From Rhizobium oryziradicis (lineage in GTDB: Bacteria > Pseudomonadota > Alphaproteobacteria > Rhizobiales > Rhizobiaceae): a DNA stretch of 64,000 bases. The stretch spans positions 62,001-126,000 of the forward strand of contig NZ_MKIM01000022.1 in assembly GCF_001939045.1 (NCBI RefSeq), written 5' to 3'. The notes under the pieces are model-generated. The model worked only from the letters and a program-made list of their open reading frames with translations, was not told the DNA's origin and searched no databases. The position numbers and the translations under genes are program-made. Positions 38,529-47,846 of this stretch are shown here, one piece after another (the first letter of the stretch is position 1; every line of letters starts with the position of its first letter).

Positions 38529-39955
38529 GAGCGGCCCTCCAGCGGAAAGACCTTGGACGGGTTGAGCAACCAATCTGCATCAAATGCGGCGCGTGCTGCC
38601 ATCTGCTGGGCCAGATCGGCCTTTGAAAACTGGTGGCACATCAAATCCCGCTTTTCGATGCCCACGCCATGCTCGCCGGTCAGGCAGCCGCCAGCGTCCA
38701 CGCAGAGTTTCAAGATCTCCATGCCAGCCGCCTCGGCACGCGCGGCATCTTCCGGGTCGTTGATATTATAGAGGATCAGTGGATGCATATTGCCGTCGCC
38801 TGCGTGAAACACATTGGCAACCCGCAAGCCATAACTGTCTGTGATTTCCGATGTTTTCTTCAGCACATAGGCCAATTGGCTCAGCGGCACCGTGCCATCC
38901 ATACAGATATAATCGGCAATGCGGCCCGTGGCTCCGAAGGCCGATTTGCGGCCTTTCCAGATCAAGGCCGCCTCGGTGGCCGATTGGCTTTCCCGCACGG
39001 TTTTCACACCATGAGCGCGGGCGATTTCGCAGATGTCGGCCAGCATGGCGTCCATTTCCGCTTCCGACCCCTCGACCTCGACAATCAGCAAAGCCTCGGC
39101 ATCCATGGGATAGCCCGCTTTGGCAAAAGCCTCGCAAATGGCAATGGCCTCGCGGTCCATAAACTCGATCGCCACCGGCACAATACCCGCACCAATGATA
39201 TCCGCCACGCAATTGCCAGCCGATTCGGCACTGTCAAAGCCAAACAGCACCGGCCTTGCCCCTTCGGGCTTGGCCAGCAGGCGCACTGTCGCCTCCGTGA
39301 CAATGCCGAGCTGCCCTTCAGAGCCGCAAATCAGACCCAACAGATCATAGCCTGCGCTATCCAGCGCCTTGCCGCCCAGTTCAATCACGGTGCCATCCAC
39401 CAGCACCATTTTCACACCCAGCAGATTGTTGGTGGTCACACCATATTTCAGGCAATGCGCGCCGCCGGAATTCATGCCGATGTTGCCGCCAATGGTGCAG
39501 GCCAATTGCGAACTGGGATCGGGGGCATAGAAAAAGCCCTCATGGCTCACCGCATCCGAGATGGAAAGATTGGTGACGCCCGCCTGCACGGTGGCGGTAC
39601 GGTTCATGAAATCGATGTCGAGTATTGTGCTCATGGCAGAAAGGCCGAGAATGACCGCATCCTCCTGGCCAATCGCCCCCCCCGAAAGCGAGGTGCCCGC
39701 CCCGCGCGGCACCACCGGAATTTGATAGCGATGGCAATATTTCATCACGGCGGCCACTTGCGCGGTGGTTTCCGGCAGGGCAACACAGAGCGGCATGCGG
39801 CGATAGGCCACAAACCCATCGGTTTCAAAGGGCACCAATTGAGTCTTGCGATGAATCAGCCGCTCTTTTGGCAAGAGATCGGCCAAATCAGCAACAATTT
39901 GATCTCGCCGATCCAAGATCTTCTGATCGGGTGCCAGAAATGAAATGGCCTCCAT
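38525..39955 (-). CDS. glcD: Glycolate oxidase subunit GlcD
   Basis: 476 residues. FAD-binding PCMH domain (VPRGAGTSLSGGA, PSSQLACTIGGNIGMNSGG) and the FAD-linked oxidase C-terminal domain with HAGDGNMHPLILY and CLTGEHGVGIEKR, the catalytic His region. It oxidises glycolate and related 2-hydroxyacids. First gene of glcDEF; GGAGGAG lies about 9 bases before the ATG. An inverted repeat 43 bp upstream may be its operator. A LysR gene is divergent. Confidence 0.96.
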   Translation of the reverse strand: MEAISFLAPDQKILDRRDQIVADLADLLPKERLIHRKTQLVPFETDGFVAYRRMPLCVALPETTAQVAAVMKYCHRYQIPVVPRGAGTSLSGGAIGQEDAVILGLSAMSTILDIDFMNRTATVQAGVTNLSISDAVSHEGFFYAPDPSSQLACTIGGNIGMNSGGAHCLKYGVTTNNLLGVKMVLVDGTVIELGGKALDSAGYDLLGLICGSEGQLGIVTEATVRLLAKPEGARPVLFGFDSAESAGNCVADIIGAGIVPVAIEFMDREAIAICEAFAKAGYPMDAEALLIVEVEGSEAEMDAMLADICEIARAHGVKTVRESQSATEAALIWKGRKSAFGATGRIADYICMDGTVPLSQLAYVLKKTSEITDSYGLRVANVFHAGDGNMHPLILYNINDPEDAARAEAAGMEILKLCVDAGGCLTGEHGVGIEKRDLMCHQFSKADLAQQMAARAAFDADWLLNPSKVFPLEGRS

Positions 39956-39997
39956 CCTATCGCTCCTCCCTCTGCATTGGCTAAGAGTCTTTCGCCA

Positions 39998-40062
39998 ATA
40001 CCAACTGGTATCAGCGCAAGACAGGTGCCCGCAAGCGCTGTTTTGTGCTAGTCATTTATGAC
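39998..40062. promoter_or_regulatory. Inverted repeats in the glcD-lysR divergent promoter
   Basis: ATACCA-AC-TGGTAT at 39998-40011 lies 43 bp upstream of glcD. GTCAT-TT-ATGAC at 40051-40062 lies 27 bp upstream of the LysR gene. The first recalls GntR-type half-sites of hydroxyacid regulators, the second could be an autoregulatory LysR site. Assignments are inference. Confidence 0.45.
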
Positions 40063-40088
40063 AAAATGAGCAAAAGTGGACATGATTG

Positions 40089-40985
40089 ATGACAAACCTT
40101 GGTGATCTTGATGTTTTCAGCCGGGTGATTGCGCTGGGCAGCATGTCGCTGGCAGCCAGAGACATGGGGCTTTCTCCAGCCGTGGTCTCCAAACGGATCA
40201 AGCGGCTGGAAGAGCGCCTCGGCACAAGGCTGTTGCAGCGCACGACCCGCCAGATCTCGCTGACAGAAGCAGGCCAAGGCTATTATGAGCGGGTGATCGG
40301 TGTTCTGGCCGGGCTGGAAGAGGCGGAAGCCTTTGCCGCTGGCCGCGCTTCGCACGTGTCGGGCAGTTTGAAAATATCGGCCCCAACATCCTTTGGCCGC
40401 ATGCATATTGCCCCGCATCTCAAAGCCTTCATGCAGGCGCATCCGCAGCTGTCATTGCAATTGATGCTCAGCGACGAATTCACCGATATCGTCGGTGGTG
40501 GCTATGACATGGCCATCCGCATCAATGATCCCACGGATTCGTCGCTGGTGGCCAAAAAGCTGGCAACGGTGCGCCGGTTGCTCTGCGCCAGTCCCGATTA
40601 TCTCACGGAGCATGGCACACCGCAAAGCCTCGACGATCTCAAACACCACCAGTGCATCCCCGCGCACAACAATGAGAGCTGGCGCTTGGTTGGCCCCCAA
40701 GGCCCTATCAATTACCGGCCGGATGGCATGCTGATTACCAATTCATCCGAAGTCATTCGCGAAGCCGTTCTGGCAGGGCTGGGCATTGCCCTTCGCTCCA
40801 CCTGGGATGTGGGTGCCGAATTGAAAAGCGGGCGTTTGATACAGGTTCTGCCCGCCTACGAAGGCTCACGCCATCTGTCTTTGTCTGCTGTCTATCCCAG
40901 TCGTCAGTTTTTACCGGCCAAGATCCGCCTATTTATTGATTATCTCGCAGCCCTCTATGGGCCGGTGCCCTATTGGGAGCGGTGA
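40089..40985 (+). CDS. LysR-family transcriptional regulator
   Basis: 298 residues from ATG 40089. N-terminal winged HTH (VFSRVIALGSMSLAARDMGL, SPAVVSKRIKRLEERLGTRL) and a LysR substrate domain of the type often seen in DhcR/PtxR-like regulators (SGSLKISAPTSFGRMHIAPH). Divergent from glcDEF with 133 bp between starts, so regulation of glycolate use is possible but not shown. Converges with the DUF6880 gene. Confidence 0.9.
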   Translation: MTNLGDLDVFSRVIALGSMSLAARDMGLSPAVVSKRIKRLEERLGTRLLQRTTRQISLTEAGQGYYERVIGVLAGLEEAEAFAAGRASHVSGSLKISAPTSFGRMHIAPHLKAFMQAHPQLSLQLMLSDEFTDIVGGGYDMAIRINDPTDSSLVAKKLATVRRLLCASPDYLTEHGTPQSLDDLKHHQCIPAHNNESWRLVGPQGPINYRPDGMLITNSSEVIREAVLAGLGIALRSTWDVGAELKSGRLIQVLPAYEGSRHLSLSAVYPSRQFLPAKIRLFIDYLAALYGPVPYWER

Positions 40986-40991
40986 AAAACT

Positions 40992-42401
40992 CTAGCGAAG
41001 CTCATGCGGCACCAGCATCCAGAACGAATATTTTCGTGCATGTTTGCTGCGCAACCCTTGCATGAATTGCACATGGCTTGGCAGCGAGGTCTCAGCCGAA
41101 ATCCGAGACGACATCTCTTCCAACCCCGCTAGACACCGAGCCGCAAATTCATAGGCGGGCGACAGATTGCGGTTGAGAATATCGTTTAGCAATGCGCGAT
41201 CAAGCACGGTTGCCGCAATCGGATAATCGTCACGCAAAGCCAAAGACACATCCGAGAGCATTTCATAATAACGACCATCCCATTCTTTTGCGTGGTCGAT
41301 AATATATTGCGCGGCCAGATCAAGCTTTGGCCATTGCACCAAAAACAGCAAAGCTTTGTTGATGTTCTTATCTGCCAGCACCAGCGCGATCGCCTTGTCC
41401 ATCTCATCGAACTCGGCAAAATCATCGAGTTTTGAGAGATATTGACGCAGCATATCAACATCGAAACTCTCACAAAAAATATCCCAGCGCAGCTTTTGCG
41501 CTTCATCGCGCCGCTTGAGCCGGTCGAGAATCTCGGTCTCCAGCAGTTTTCGCTCACGCGCACCATATTCGGGCCCGGCAGCGGCACGAATACCGCCGAC
41601 ATATACCATATGCATGCCCTTGGGCTTGCGCCTCGCCCAAATCAAAGCGTCTTCAAACTGCCCGGCATCAAACAAAAGTTGCGCCATTTGCAGAGAGTTT
41701 TGAAACATCTCTGGCTTGAGGTCTTCCAGAGCGCTCATTCTTTTGAAATCACCCTGCTTTTGCGCCAGAAGCTGCAAAAGCCCAAGGGCCGATGGATAGG
41801 TTCGGTTTTTCGCAGGCACTTTTTGCAAAAATGCCTTCCAGTCCTCTGCGGCCTCAACGCTCAGCCCGGTCATCAGCCGGGTAAAAAAGTCATCCTGCTC
41901 ACTTGAGAGATCAGCACTGCGCATTTTTTCAATCGTCGGCACAAGGGCAATCTGCTGTGCGGGGTCCAAGTCCGAGACCAGCGACACCGCAGCCTCATTG
42001 GCCTGATCAAAGAACTTTTCCAGCTTCACACTGCGATCATAGAGCCGATGGAGCAATAAGAGTTGCATTGCCACCAGCCGCAACATTCGCTCAGAGGCTG
42101 CCAAGCGGTCTACACTGCCCAGTTCGGCATGGATGGTGCGCACCATACCGCTCAACTCCACAGCCATGTCCCGGGATTTGGCAGCCGTAATGCGGGATGT
42201 CGATTTTTCGATCTGGTCCAGGCGCTTGTCGAGCATGGCGCAGATTTTTGCAGAGCCGCCTTCGCCAGCAATGGCTGCCTGCAACCGTATCTTCAATGGC
42301 TTGTTGGCAGCGGCTTCTTCCAGCAAAATCTCTGCCAATTTCTCAGCGCCGAGACTGGACAGCCCTTTCTTGTCAAATTTGACAACCGCCTTCTTTGCCA
42401 T
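40992..42401 (-). CDS. DUF6880-family protein
   Basis: 469 residues from ATG 42401 (GGGAGA about 6 bases upstream). The N-terminus LSSLGAEKLAEILLEEAAAN, followed by KIRLQAAIAG, matches the start of rhizobial DUF6880 proteins as I remember them; the remainder is a helical repeat-like protein with many LDRxxRxDEA-type helices. Cytoplasmic, no catalytic motif seen. Function unknown. It stands alone beside the LysR gene. Confidence 0.68.
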   Translation of the reverse strand: MAKKAVVKFDKKGLSSLGAEKLAEILLEEAAANKPLKIRLQAAIAGEGGSAKICAMLDKRLDQIEKSTSRITAAKSRDMAVELSGMVRTIHAELGSVDRLAASERMLRLVAMQLLLLHRLYDRSVKLEKFFDQANEAAVSLVSDLDPAQQIALVPTIEKMRSADLSSEQDDFFTRLMTGLSVEAAEDWKAFLQKVPAKNRTYPSALGLLQLLAQKQGDFKRMSALEDLKPEMFQNSLQMAQLLFDAGQFEDALIWARRKPKGMHMVYVGGIRAAAGPEYGARERKLLETEILDRLKRRDEAQKLRWDIFCESFDVDMLRQYLSKLDDFAEFDEMDKAIALVLADKNINKALLFLVQWPKLDLAAQYIIDHAKEWDGRYYEMLSDVSLALRDDYPIAATVLDRALLNDILNRNLSPAYEFAARCLAGLEEMSSRISAETSLPSHVQFMQGLRSKHARKYSFWMLVPHELR

Positions 42402-42942
42402 CCCATTCTCCCTCAAATGCCCGTGAAGCCTGTCAGCATGCCTGTTTCGGGCCTTTTAAAGCGAAATTCCCACAAAGCCCAAAGAAAACAGAGAGGATGC
42501 ACCGGAAAACTGAGATAACGATCACGAAACCTTGATAGATGAAACGTCTAAATTCGTGTGTGAGCCAATTTTTAACGTGAATTTTTTGCAAATTAGTATA
42601 TCGGATCAAAATGTGCCACACCCTCGGCGCACTGCTTGCAGCATGTGACGCCCGGTGTTCGCACAGAGGCTGCCAACATTACAGCGCCGTGCGCCATATA
42701 TGGTGCACAAAGGACGCTGTAACACTTTTAATCTACTGCATAATTTTCGCCTTAAATCGATGCCGATTTAAGGCGAAAATTATGCAGTAAAATCCAGGCC
42801 AAACCATCGGTTGACATCATAAGATTCAGCCTGGCTGGCTCTTCAACAAACGTCAAACATTGGCGTCAACAACCAAGAATCCGCGCGCTATTTGTGCAAG
42901 GATTGGTTATATTATGATTCTTGAAAGTAGGAGATTTGTTTT
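42402..42942. other. Long intergenic region containing a structured repeat
   Basis: 541 bp without a supported gene. The left third is AT-rich and should carry the promoter of the DUF6880 gene. The centre holds the family B element at 42681-42789. The right part leads to the NUDIX gene, with AGGAG at 42929-42933. Confidence 0.5.
42681..42789. repeat. Two-hairpin intergenic element (family B, complete copy)
   Basis: Hairpin 1: outer stem ACAGCG (42681-42686) with CGCTGT (42715-42720), inner stem around GTGCGCCATATATGGTGCAC with one G-A mismatch. Spacer AACACTTTTAATC. Hairpin 2: a perfect 26-bp stem, 42734-42759 with 42764-42789, closed by a 4-base loop. The left arm begins TACTGCATAATTTTCGCC and the right arm ends AATTATGCAGTA. 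A relative lies at 25908-26042. I have met this pattern as a dispersed element in rhizobial genomes (recollection, not checked). Confidence 0.8.
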
Positions 42943-43452
42943 TTGGCCGTGCTGAACCGTATCTTGTCCGAATTGGAATTAATGTTCCGGCGACCGCCGA
43001 AGCAGCAATTCGGCGCGATATGCTATCGGCCAGTCTCTGACGGCAACAGCTCTGATATTGAGGTATTGCTGATCACCAGCCGCGACACGGGCCGTTGGGT
43101 CATTCCAAAAGGCTGGCCCATGGGCTCAAAAAAATCCCACGCGGTGGCAGAACGCGAGGCTTACGAGGAAGCTGGCGTCAAAGGCAGAGCTGAAAAGGAC
43201 TGTTTCGGCTCCTTCAGCTATGACAAAGCCATGCCCGGGGGCTTGAAAGTGCCTTGCGAGGTCAAGGTCTATCTGCTGCGCGTCAACGAGTTGCTGGAGA
43301 ATTATCCGGAAAAAGGCACCCGTACCTTGGAATGGGTCAGCTGCGAAGAGGCCGCCGATCGGGTCCGAGAGCCACAATTGAAACGTTTGTTCCATTTGCT
43401 GTCGCTTTCGCGTAAACGAAATGCAGCCAAAGCTGGTCAAGCCACTCTCTGA
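42943..43452 (+). CDS. NUDIX hydrolase (DIPP-like)
   Basis: 169 residues, start TTG 42943 with AGGAG 9 bases upstream; ATG 42982 is an alternative. The Nudix box reads GWPMGSKKSHAVAEREAYEE then AGV, so the REAYEEAGV part is canonical, but the glutamate usual at position 7 is lysine. The PKGWPMGSKKSH form resembles diphosphoinositol-polyphosphate or diadenosine-polyphosphate phosphohydrolases. It is the gene before a phosphate permease; a polyphosphate-type substrate is inference. Confidence 0.85.
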   Translation: MAVLNRILSELELMFRRPPKQQFGAICYRPVSDGNSSDIEVLLITSRDTGRWVIPKGWPMGSKKSHAVAEREAYEEAGVKGRAEKDCFGSFSYDKAMPGGLKVPCEVKVYLLRVNELLENYPEKGTRTLEWVSCEEAADRVREPQLKRLFHLLSLSRKRNAAKAGQATL

Positions 43453-43644
43453 ATCGCGCCTTTTTGTTATCATCAGCCGCGCGGCACAAAGTGTTACCAG
43501 CCACGGCGACAGCGCTTTGCGGTTTTAATCGTCGAAGGCGGTGTTGCATCCCACCTGCTGTATAATTCGTCTCTGGATCGCACAGGGTTCAGGATATTAT
43601 GCGGCACACTTCCTGCATTATTTCAACGAGCCATTTTCTCCAGC

Positions 43645-45150
43645 ATGAACAATCCGACCCCAAAACGCGCCCAAAAGACGCTCGATAAAGACCTGGACCG
43701 CCTGACCTTTCTGGAGCAGGCAGGCCAACAGGTGAGCCGAAAGATTGCGCCTCTTGGCGTCGCTCTTATCTTTCTGATTGTCGCGGGCATCCTCGGTCTC
43801 GGCTTTACTCAGAACCATGCGCAGGCGGGCATTGTCGTCGCAGCCTCGGCGCTGGCCGCCTATATGGCCATGAACATTGGTGCCAATGACGTGACCAACA
43901 ATGTTGGTGCCGCCGTGGGTGCGAGAGCCATATCCATGCGCTGGGCCTTGGTAATGGCGGCAGCCTTTGAAGTCGCAGGTGCCTTTATTGCTGGCGGGCG
44001 TGTTACCACCACCATTGCCACCGGCATTGTCTCGCCGGCTTATCTACCAGAGCCGCAGATTTTCATCGGAATCATGATGGCAGCACTGCTGGCCGCAGCC
44101 CTTTGGATCAATGTTGCGACGTGGCTGAATGCGCCCATTTCGACAACCCACTCGATTGTCGGAGGGGTGCTTGGGGCAGCAGCAGCCGCCGTTGGCTCCT
44201 CGGCCATCAATTGGCAGGTGATCATCAATATAACCTTGGGCTGGATGATCTCTCCCATCCTTGGCGCATTGATTGCTGCAGGGATTCTCTATCTGATCTA
44301 CGAATTTATCGTGTATCGTCCCAATAAGATTGAGGCTGCAAAGCGCTGGGTGCCGGTGCTGAATGGCCTGATGATGGGCTGTTTCACCTGTTATTTGAGC
44401 GTGAAAGCCGTCGGTCAAGGATTTAGCGCCGTCTCCCATTCTGCAATTTTGCTGGGACTCGCAACGGGCTGTGCAGCCTGGCTTGGCAGCATGCCGCTGT
44501 TGTCGCGCCAGGCGGAAGGGCTGGAAAATCGCAATCAATCATTGCGCAAATTGTTTCGTTTGCCGTTGATCGGTTCTGCCGCTTTGCTGTCCTTTGCCCA
44601 TGGTGCCAATGACGTCTCCAATGCCATTGGACCGCTCACCGGCATTATTCACACCATTCGCCAGACCGATGTGCAAAATGTGGCCTCTGTTCCCTTCTGG
44701 GTATTGGTCATTGGTGCATTTGGCATTTCCATTGGTCTCTTGTTGTTTGGCCCGCGCCTGATCAAGCTTGTGGGCAGCAAGATCACCAAGCTGAATCCGA
44801 TGCGTGCCTATTGTGTTTCCATGTCGTCGGCCGTCACGGTGATTACCGCATCATCGCTGGGCCTGCCGGTCAGCTCCACCCATATTGCCATTGGCGCAGT
44901 GTTTGGCGTTGGATTTTTTCGTGAGTGGTATAACAACAATTCGCGCCGTCGGATGGAGTATCTGCACATGAAATCCTCCGAATGGCAGGTGAAAAAGCCC
45001 AAAGCCGTCAATGTTGATGAGCAAAAGCGCCGCCGTCTGGTGCGCCGCTCCCATATTTTGACCATCATGGGCGCATGGGCCGTAACGCTGCCGGTTTCAG
45101 CCGGGCTTGCAGCCATGGTGTATCGCGCTATGTTCGCGCTGATTGGCTGA
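43645..45150 (+). CDS. pit: Inorganic phosphate transporter, PiT family
   Basis: 501 residues with about ten to twelve membrane segments and the two PiT signature repeats: AMNIGANDVTNNVGAAVGA and SFAHGANDVSNAIGPLTG. The conserved APISTTHSIVGGVLGA and LGLPVSSTHIAIGAVFG pairs are also there. It takes up metal-phosphate with protons across the inner membrane. The N-terminal 35 residues are charged and cytoplasmic. rsmE follows 31 bp downstream, so read-through is possible. Confidence 0.95.
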   Translation: MNNPTPKRAQKTLDKDLDRLTFLEQAGQQVSRKIAPLGVALIFLIVAGILGLGFTQNHAQAGIVVAASALAAYMAMNIGANDVTNNVGAAVGARAISMRWALVMAAAFEVAGAFIAGGRVTTTIATGIVSPAYLPEPQIFIGIMMAALLAAALWINVATWLNAPISTTHSIVGGVLGAAAAAVGSSAINWQVIINITLGWMISPILGALIAAGILYLIYEFIVYRPNKIEAAKRWVPVLNGLMMGCFTCYLSVKAVGQGFSAVSHSAILLGLATGCAAWLGSMPLLSRQAEGLENRNQSLRKLFRLPLIGSAALLSFAHGANDVSNAIGPLTGIIHTIRQTDVQNVASVPFWVLVIGAFGISIGLLLFGPRLIKLVGSKITKLNPMRAYCVSMSSAVTVITASSLGLPVSSTHIAIGAVFGVGFFREWYNNNSRRRMEYLHMKSSEWQVKKPKAVNVDEQKRRRLVRRSHILTIMGAWAVTLPVSAGLAAMVYRAMFALIG

Positions 45151-45181
45151 ACGCAAGACGACAAGAGAATGAGGCATTGCC

Positions 45182-45919
45182 ATGCGGGCAAATTATCGGA
45201 TGCAGAGATTGCACGTACACGCAGACCTGAGCCAAAACACTGCCATTGAAACCACACCGGAGCAGTTTAACTATCTTGCCAATGTGTTGCGCATGGCAGA
45301 TGGCACAAGCGTGCTGTTGTTTAACGGCCGCGATGGCGAGTGGCAGGCAAGCCTAACCTTTCCGACCCGCAAGCGCATTCTACTCACTCCCCTTGAGCAA
45401 GCCCGCCCACAACCAGAACCAAGCGACCTTGTGTTTCTGTTTGCTCCGCTCAAGGTCGGGCGCATGGATTATCTGGTGCAAAAAGCGGTGGAAATGGGTG
45501 CAGGCACCTTGCAGCCGGTGATGACCCAGCATGTTCAAGGCAAGATTGGCAGTTTGGAACGCCTGCAAGCCAATGCGCTGGAAGCGGCAGAGCAATGCGG
45601 CATTCTGGCCCTGCCGGAGGTCCGCGCACCTGTGAAACTCAAAGATCTGCTGGAGCGCTGGTCGCCAGAACGGAGAATTATTTTTTGTGATGAAGACAGC
45701 GCGACCAACAATCCGATGATGATCTTGCAAGCAATTGCAGAAAAGCAATTGGCACTGCTGGTCGGCCCCGAGGGTGGGTTTTCCGATGAAGAGCGTGCCC
45801 TGCTGCGCTCGCTTGCTTTTGTCACCGCCATTCCGCTTGGACCCCGCATTTTGCGCGCCGATACGGCAGCCGTGGCCGCGCTTGCCGTTGTGCAGGCATC
45901 TGCGGGTGACTGGAAATAA
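45182..45919 (+). CDS. rsmE: 16S rRNA m3U1498 methyltransferase
   Basis: 245 residues with SPOUT fold: PUA-like N-terminus ([27 protein letters not shown]), core [20 protein letters not shown] and the knot region [13 protein letters not shown] and [13 protein letters not shown]. It methylates U1498 in the decoding centre of the 30S subunit using SAM. GAGG upstream of ATG 45182. gshA lies downstream in the same direction, an order common in Rhizobiales, though here a repeat element separates them. Confidence 0.95.
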   Translation: MRANYRMQRLHVHADLSQNTAIETTPEQFNYLANVLRMADGTSVLLFNGRDGEWQASLTFPTRKRILLTPLEQARPQPEPSDLVFLFAPLKVGRMDYLVQKAVEMGAGTLQPVMTQHVQGKIGSLERLQANALEAAEQCGILALPEVRAPVKLKDLLERWSPERRIIFCDEDSATNNPMMILQAIAEKQLALLVGPEGGFSDEERALLRSLAFVTAIPLGPRILRADTAAVAALAVVQASAGDWK

Positions 45920-46030
45920 GGGTGATACAACGCCTAGACCTTTGTTCAATAAAACTGAACGCCAAAATCGCAAAATTTGCTTGCGCAACAGCCGGATTCC
46001 GCCCTATCACCCAGACCGGATTGCCGTATC

Positions 46031-46133
46031 TAGAGTTTGTCAGGGAAAAGTGGAACCCGGTTTTCCCGATGAGACAAATTCAAACAAAGACGTTTAGAGA
46101 CTGTCTGGTTCAATCTGAACCTGACAGACTCTA
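46031..46133. repeat. RIME-like element with terminal inverted repeats, between rsmE and gshA
   Basis: 103 bp bounded by TAGAGTTTGTCAGG (46031-46044) and CCTGACAGACTCTA (46120-46133), inverted with 13 of 14 matches. Inside are two hairpins: GGGAAAA with TTTTCCC (46043-46067, containing AACCCGGTTTTCCC) and GTCTGGTTC with GAACCTGAC (46103-46125). It matches the pattern of RIME palindromes of rhizobia. Confidence 0.7.
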
Positions 46134-46234
46134 ATGCGTTGCAAAACACAAAACCCGCTGCACGCGCCACTGTGAGACGCACAGATCGCCGCAATTGCGC
46201 AGTGAACCGAAATAGACAAAATAAGGTCGTCTCC

Positions 46235-47608
46235 ATGGCCCGTGATACCACTGATGACACACCTTTGACCTCTGTTGAGGAACTGGCCGATTATATGGCA
46301 CAGGGTGCAAAGCCAAAATCGGCCTTTCGCCTGGGCACCGAGCATGAAAAATTCGGGTTTTTCATGGCCGATCACACTCCGGTTCCCTATTTCGGTGAGG
46401 CCAGCATCCATGCGCTTTTGACCGGCATGCAGGAAAAGCTGGGCTGGGAGCCGATCATGGATGGCCCCAACATCATCGGGCTTGCAGGCGGCAGCGGTGA
46501 AGGCGCGATTTCAATCGAGCCGGGTGGGCAGTTCGAGCTTTCGGGGGCGGCCCTTGAAACCCTGCACGAAACCGAGGCTGAGACTGCGCATCATCTCAAC
46601 GTCTTGCAACAGATTGCCGAACCCATGGGCATTCGTTTTCTGGGCATGGGCGGCAGCCCGCTGTGGAGCCTTGCGCAGACACCCAAAATGCCCAAATCCC
46701 GCTATGAGATCATGACCCGCTACATGCCAAGAGTTGGCAAAAACGGGCTCGACATGATGTATCGCAGCTCGACCATTCAGGTTAATCTCGACTTCTCCTC
46801 TGAAGCCGACATGCGCGTAAAAATGCGCGTCTCCACCAAGCTGCAATCCATCGCCACCGCGCTGTTTGCCGCATCGCCCTTCACCGAGGGCAAGCCAAAC
46901 GGCATGCAATCCTGGCGTGGCGAGATCTGGCGCGATACCGACAATGGCCGTGCCGGGCTTTTGCCGTTTGTGTTCCAGCCTGATTTTACATTTGTCGATT
47001 ACGCCACATGGGCTTTGGATGTGCCGATGTATTTCGTGGTGCGCGATGGCCGTTATCACGACTGTACCCACGTCACCTTCCGACAGTTCATGAATGGCGC
47101 ACTCAAGGGTGAGATTGCCCAATGGCAGCCCACACTGGGCGACTGGACCAACCATCTCGGCACTCTTTTCCCCGATGTGCGTCTCAAGCGCTTTCTGGAA
47201 ATGCGCGGTGCGGACTGCGGCCCGAAAAGCCATATCAGCGCATTGTCAGCCTTCTGGGTTGGTTTGCTCTATGATGAGCAGGCCCTGGCGGCCACAGACG
47301 CACTGACCGCAGACTGGGATCTGCAATCCGTTACAGCCTTGCGTGATGCCGTTCCAACCGAAGGGTTGAACGCAAAAATCAAGGGTCATACTGCCTTGGA
47401 TATCGTGCGGGAGGCGTTGAAAATTTCAAGGGCTGGCCTGAAAGCGCGGGCGCGCCTGAATGCTGCAGGGCAGGACGAATCGCTCTATCTCGATCCGCTC
47501 GATACCATTGCGCAAACCGGCTGCACCGTTGCGCAAGCCATGCTGGAAAGCTACGAGCATCAATGGAACAAATCGGTCGATCCGGTGTTTTCCGCCTACC
47601 AATATTGA
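46235..47608 (+). CDS. gshA: Glutamate-cysteine ligase, class 3 (plant-like)
   Basis: 457 residues from ATG 46235 (AAGG 8 bases upstream); the longer frame reads through the upstream repeat and is not expected. Motifs: FRLGTEHEKFGF (ATP/glutamate site), GGSGEGAISIEPGGQFELSG, MTRYMPRVGKNGLDMMYRS and STIQVNLDFSSEADM. This is the alphaproteobacterial/plant class of the enzyme that joins Glu and Cys in glutathione synthesis. rsmE is upstream. Confidence 0.95.
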   Translation: MARDTTDDTPLTSVEELADYMAQGAKPKSAFRLGTEHEKFGFFMADHTPVPYFGEASIHALLTGMQEKLGWEPIMDGPNIIGLAGGSGEGAISIEPGGQFELSGAALETLHETEAETAHHLNVLQQIAEPMGIRFLGMGGSPLWSLAQTPKMPKSRYEIMTRYMPRVGKNGLDMMYRSSTIQVNLDFSSEADMRVKMRVSTKLQSIATALFAASPFTEGKPNGMQSWRGEIWRDTDNGRAGLLPFVFQPDFTFVDYATWALDVPMYFVVRDGRYHDCTHVTFRQFMNGALKGEIAQWQPTLGDWTNHLGTLFPDVRLKRFLEMRGADCGPKSHISALSAFWVGLLYDEQALAATDALTADWDLQSVTALRDAVPTEGLNAKIKGHTALDIVREALKISRAGLKARARLNAAGQDESLYLDPLDTIAQTGCTVAQAMLESYEHQWNKSVDPVFSAYQY

Positions 47609-47662
47609 TCACACGCTCCGGTTTTGTCAGGTATATGACCCATATTTATGAGAAACCCCTGC

Positions 47663-47706
47663 TATAACGGGAAAAAGCCATTTGCAGGCGCATTTTTCCC
47701 GTTATA
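47663..47706. other. Perfect 14-bp inverted repeat downstream of gshA
   Basis: TATAACGGGAAAAA (47663-47676) and TTTTTCCCGTTATA (47693-47706) form a perfect stem with a 16-base loop. It lies 55 bp after the gshA stop. The right arm starts with five T, so transcription could end within it, but no T-run follows the stem; an operator or processing site is equally possible. Confidence 0.5.
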
Positions 47707-47846
47707 CTGTTCGATGGCGACACTATGCGCCTGATAGAATGGGCACTGGTCGGTGCAACATAACCGCTTTATGCATCACCCACCTCAGGCTTCTATCGCT
47801 TTCAGGTGTTTTGTAAAAAGCCTGTGCGCGAGGGGAATGAACGCTG

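Noticed and set aside
42681..42789. Reading the double hairpin as a simple terminator
   Set aside because: It lies over 250 bp from any gene end, has no T-run, and recurs elsewhere as a repeat.
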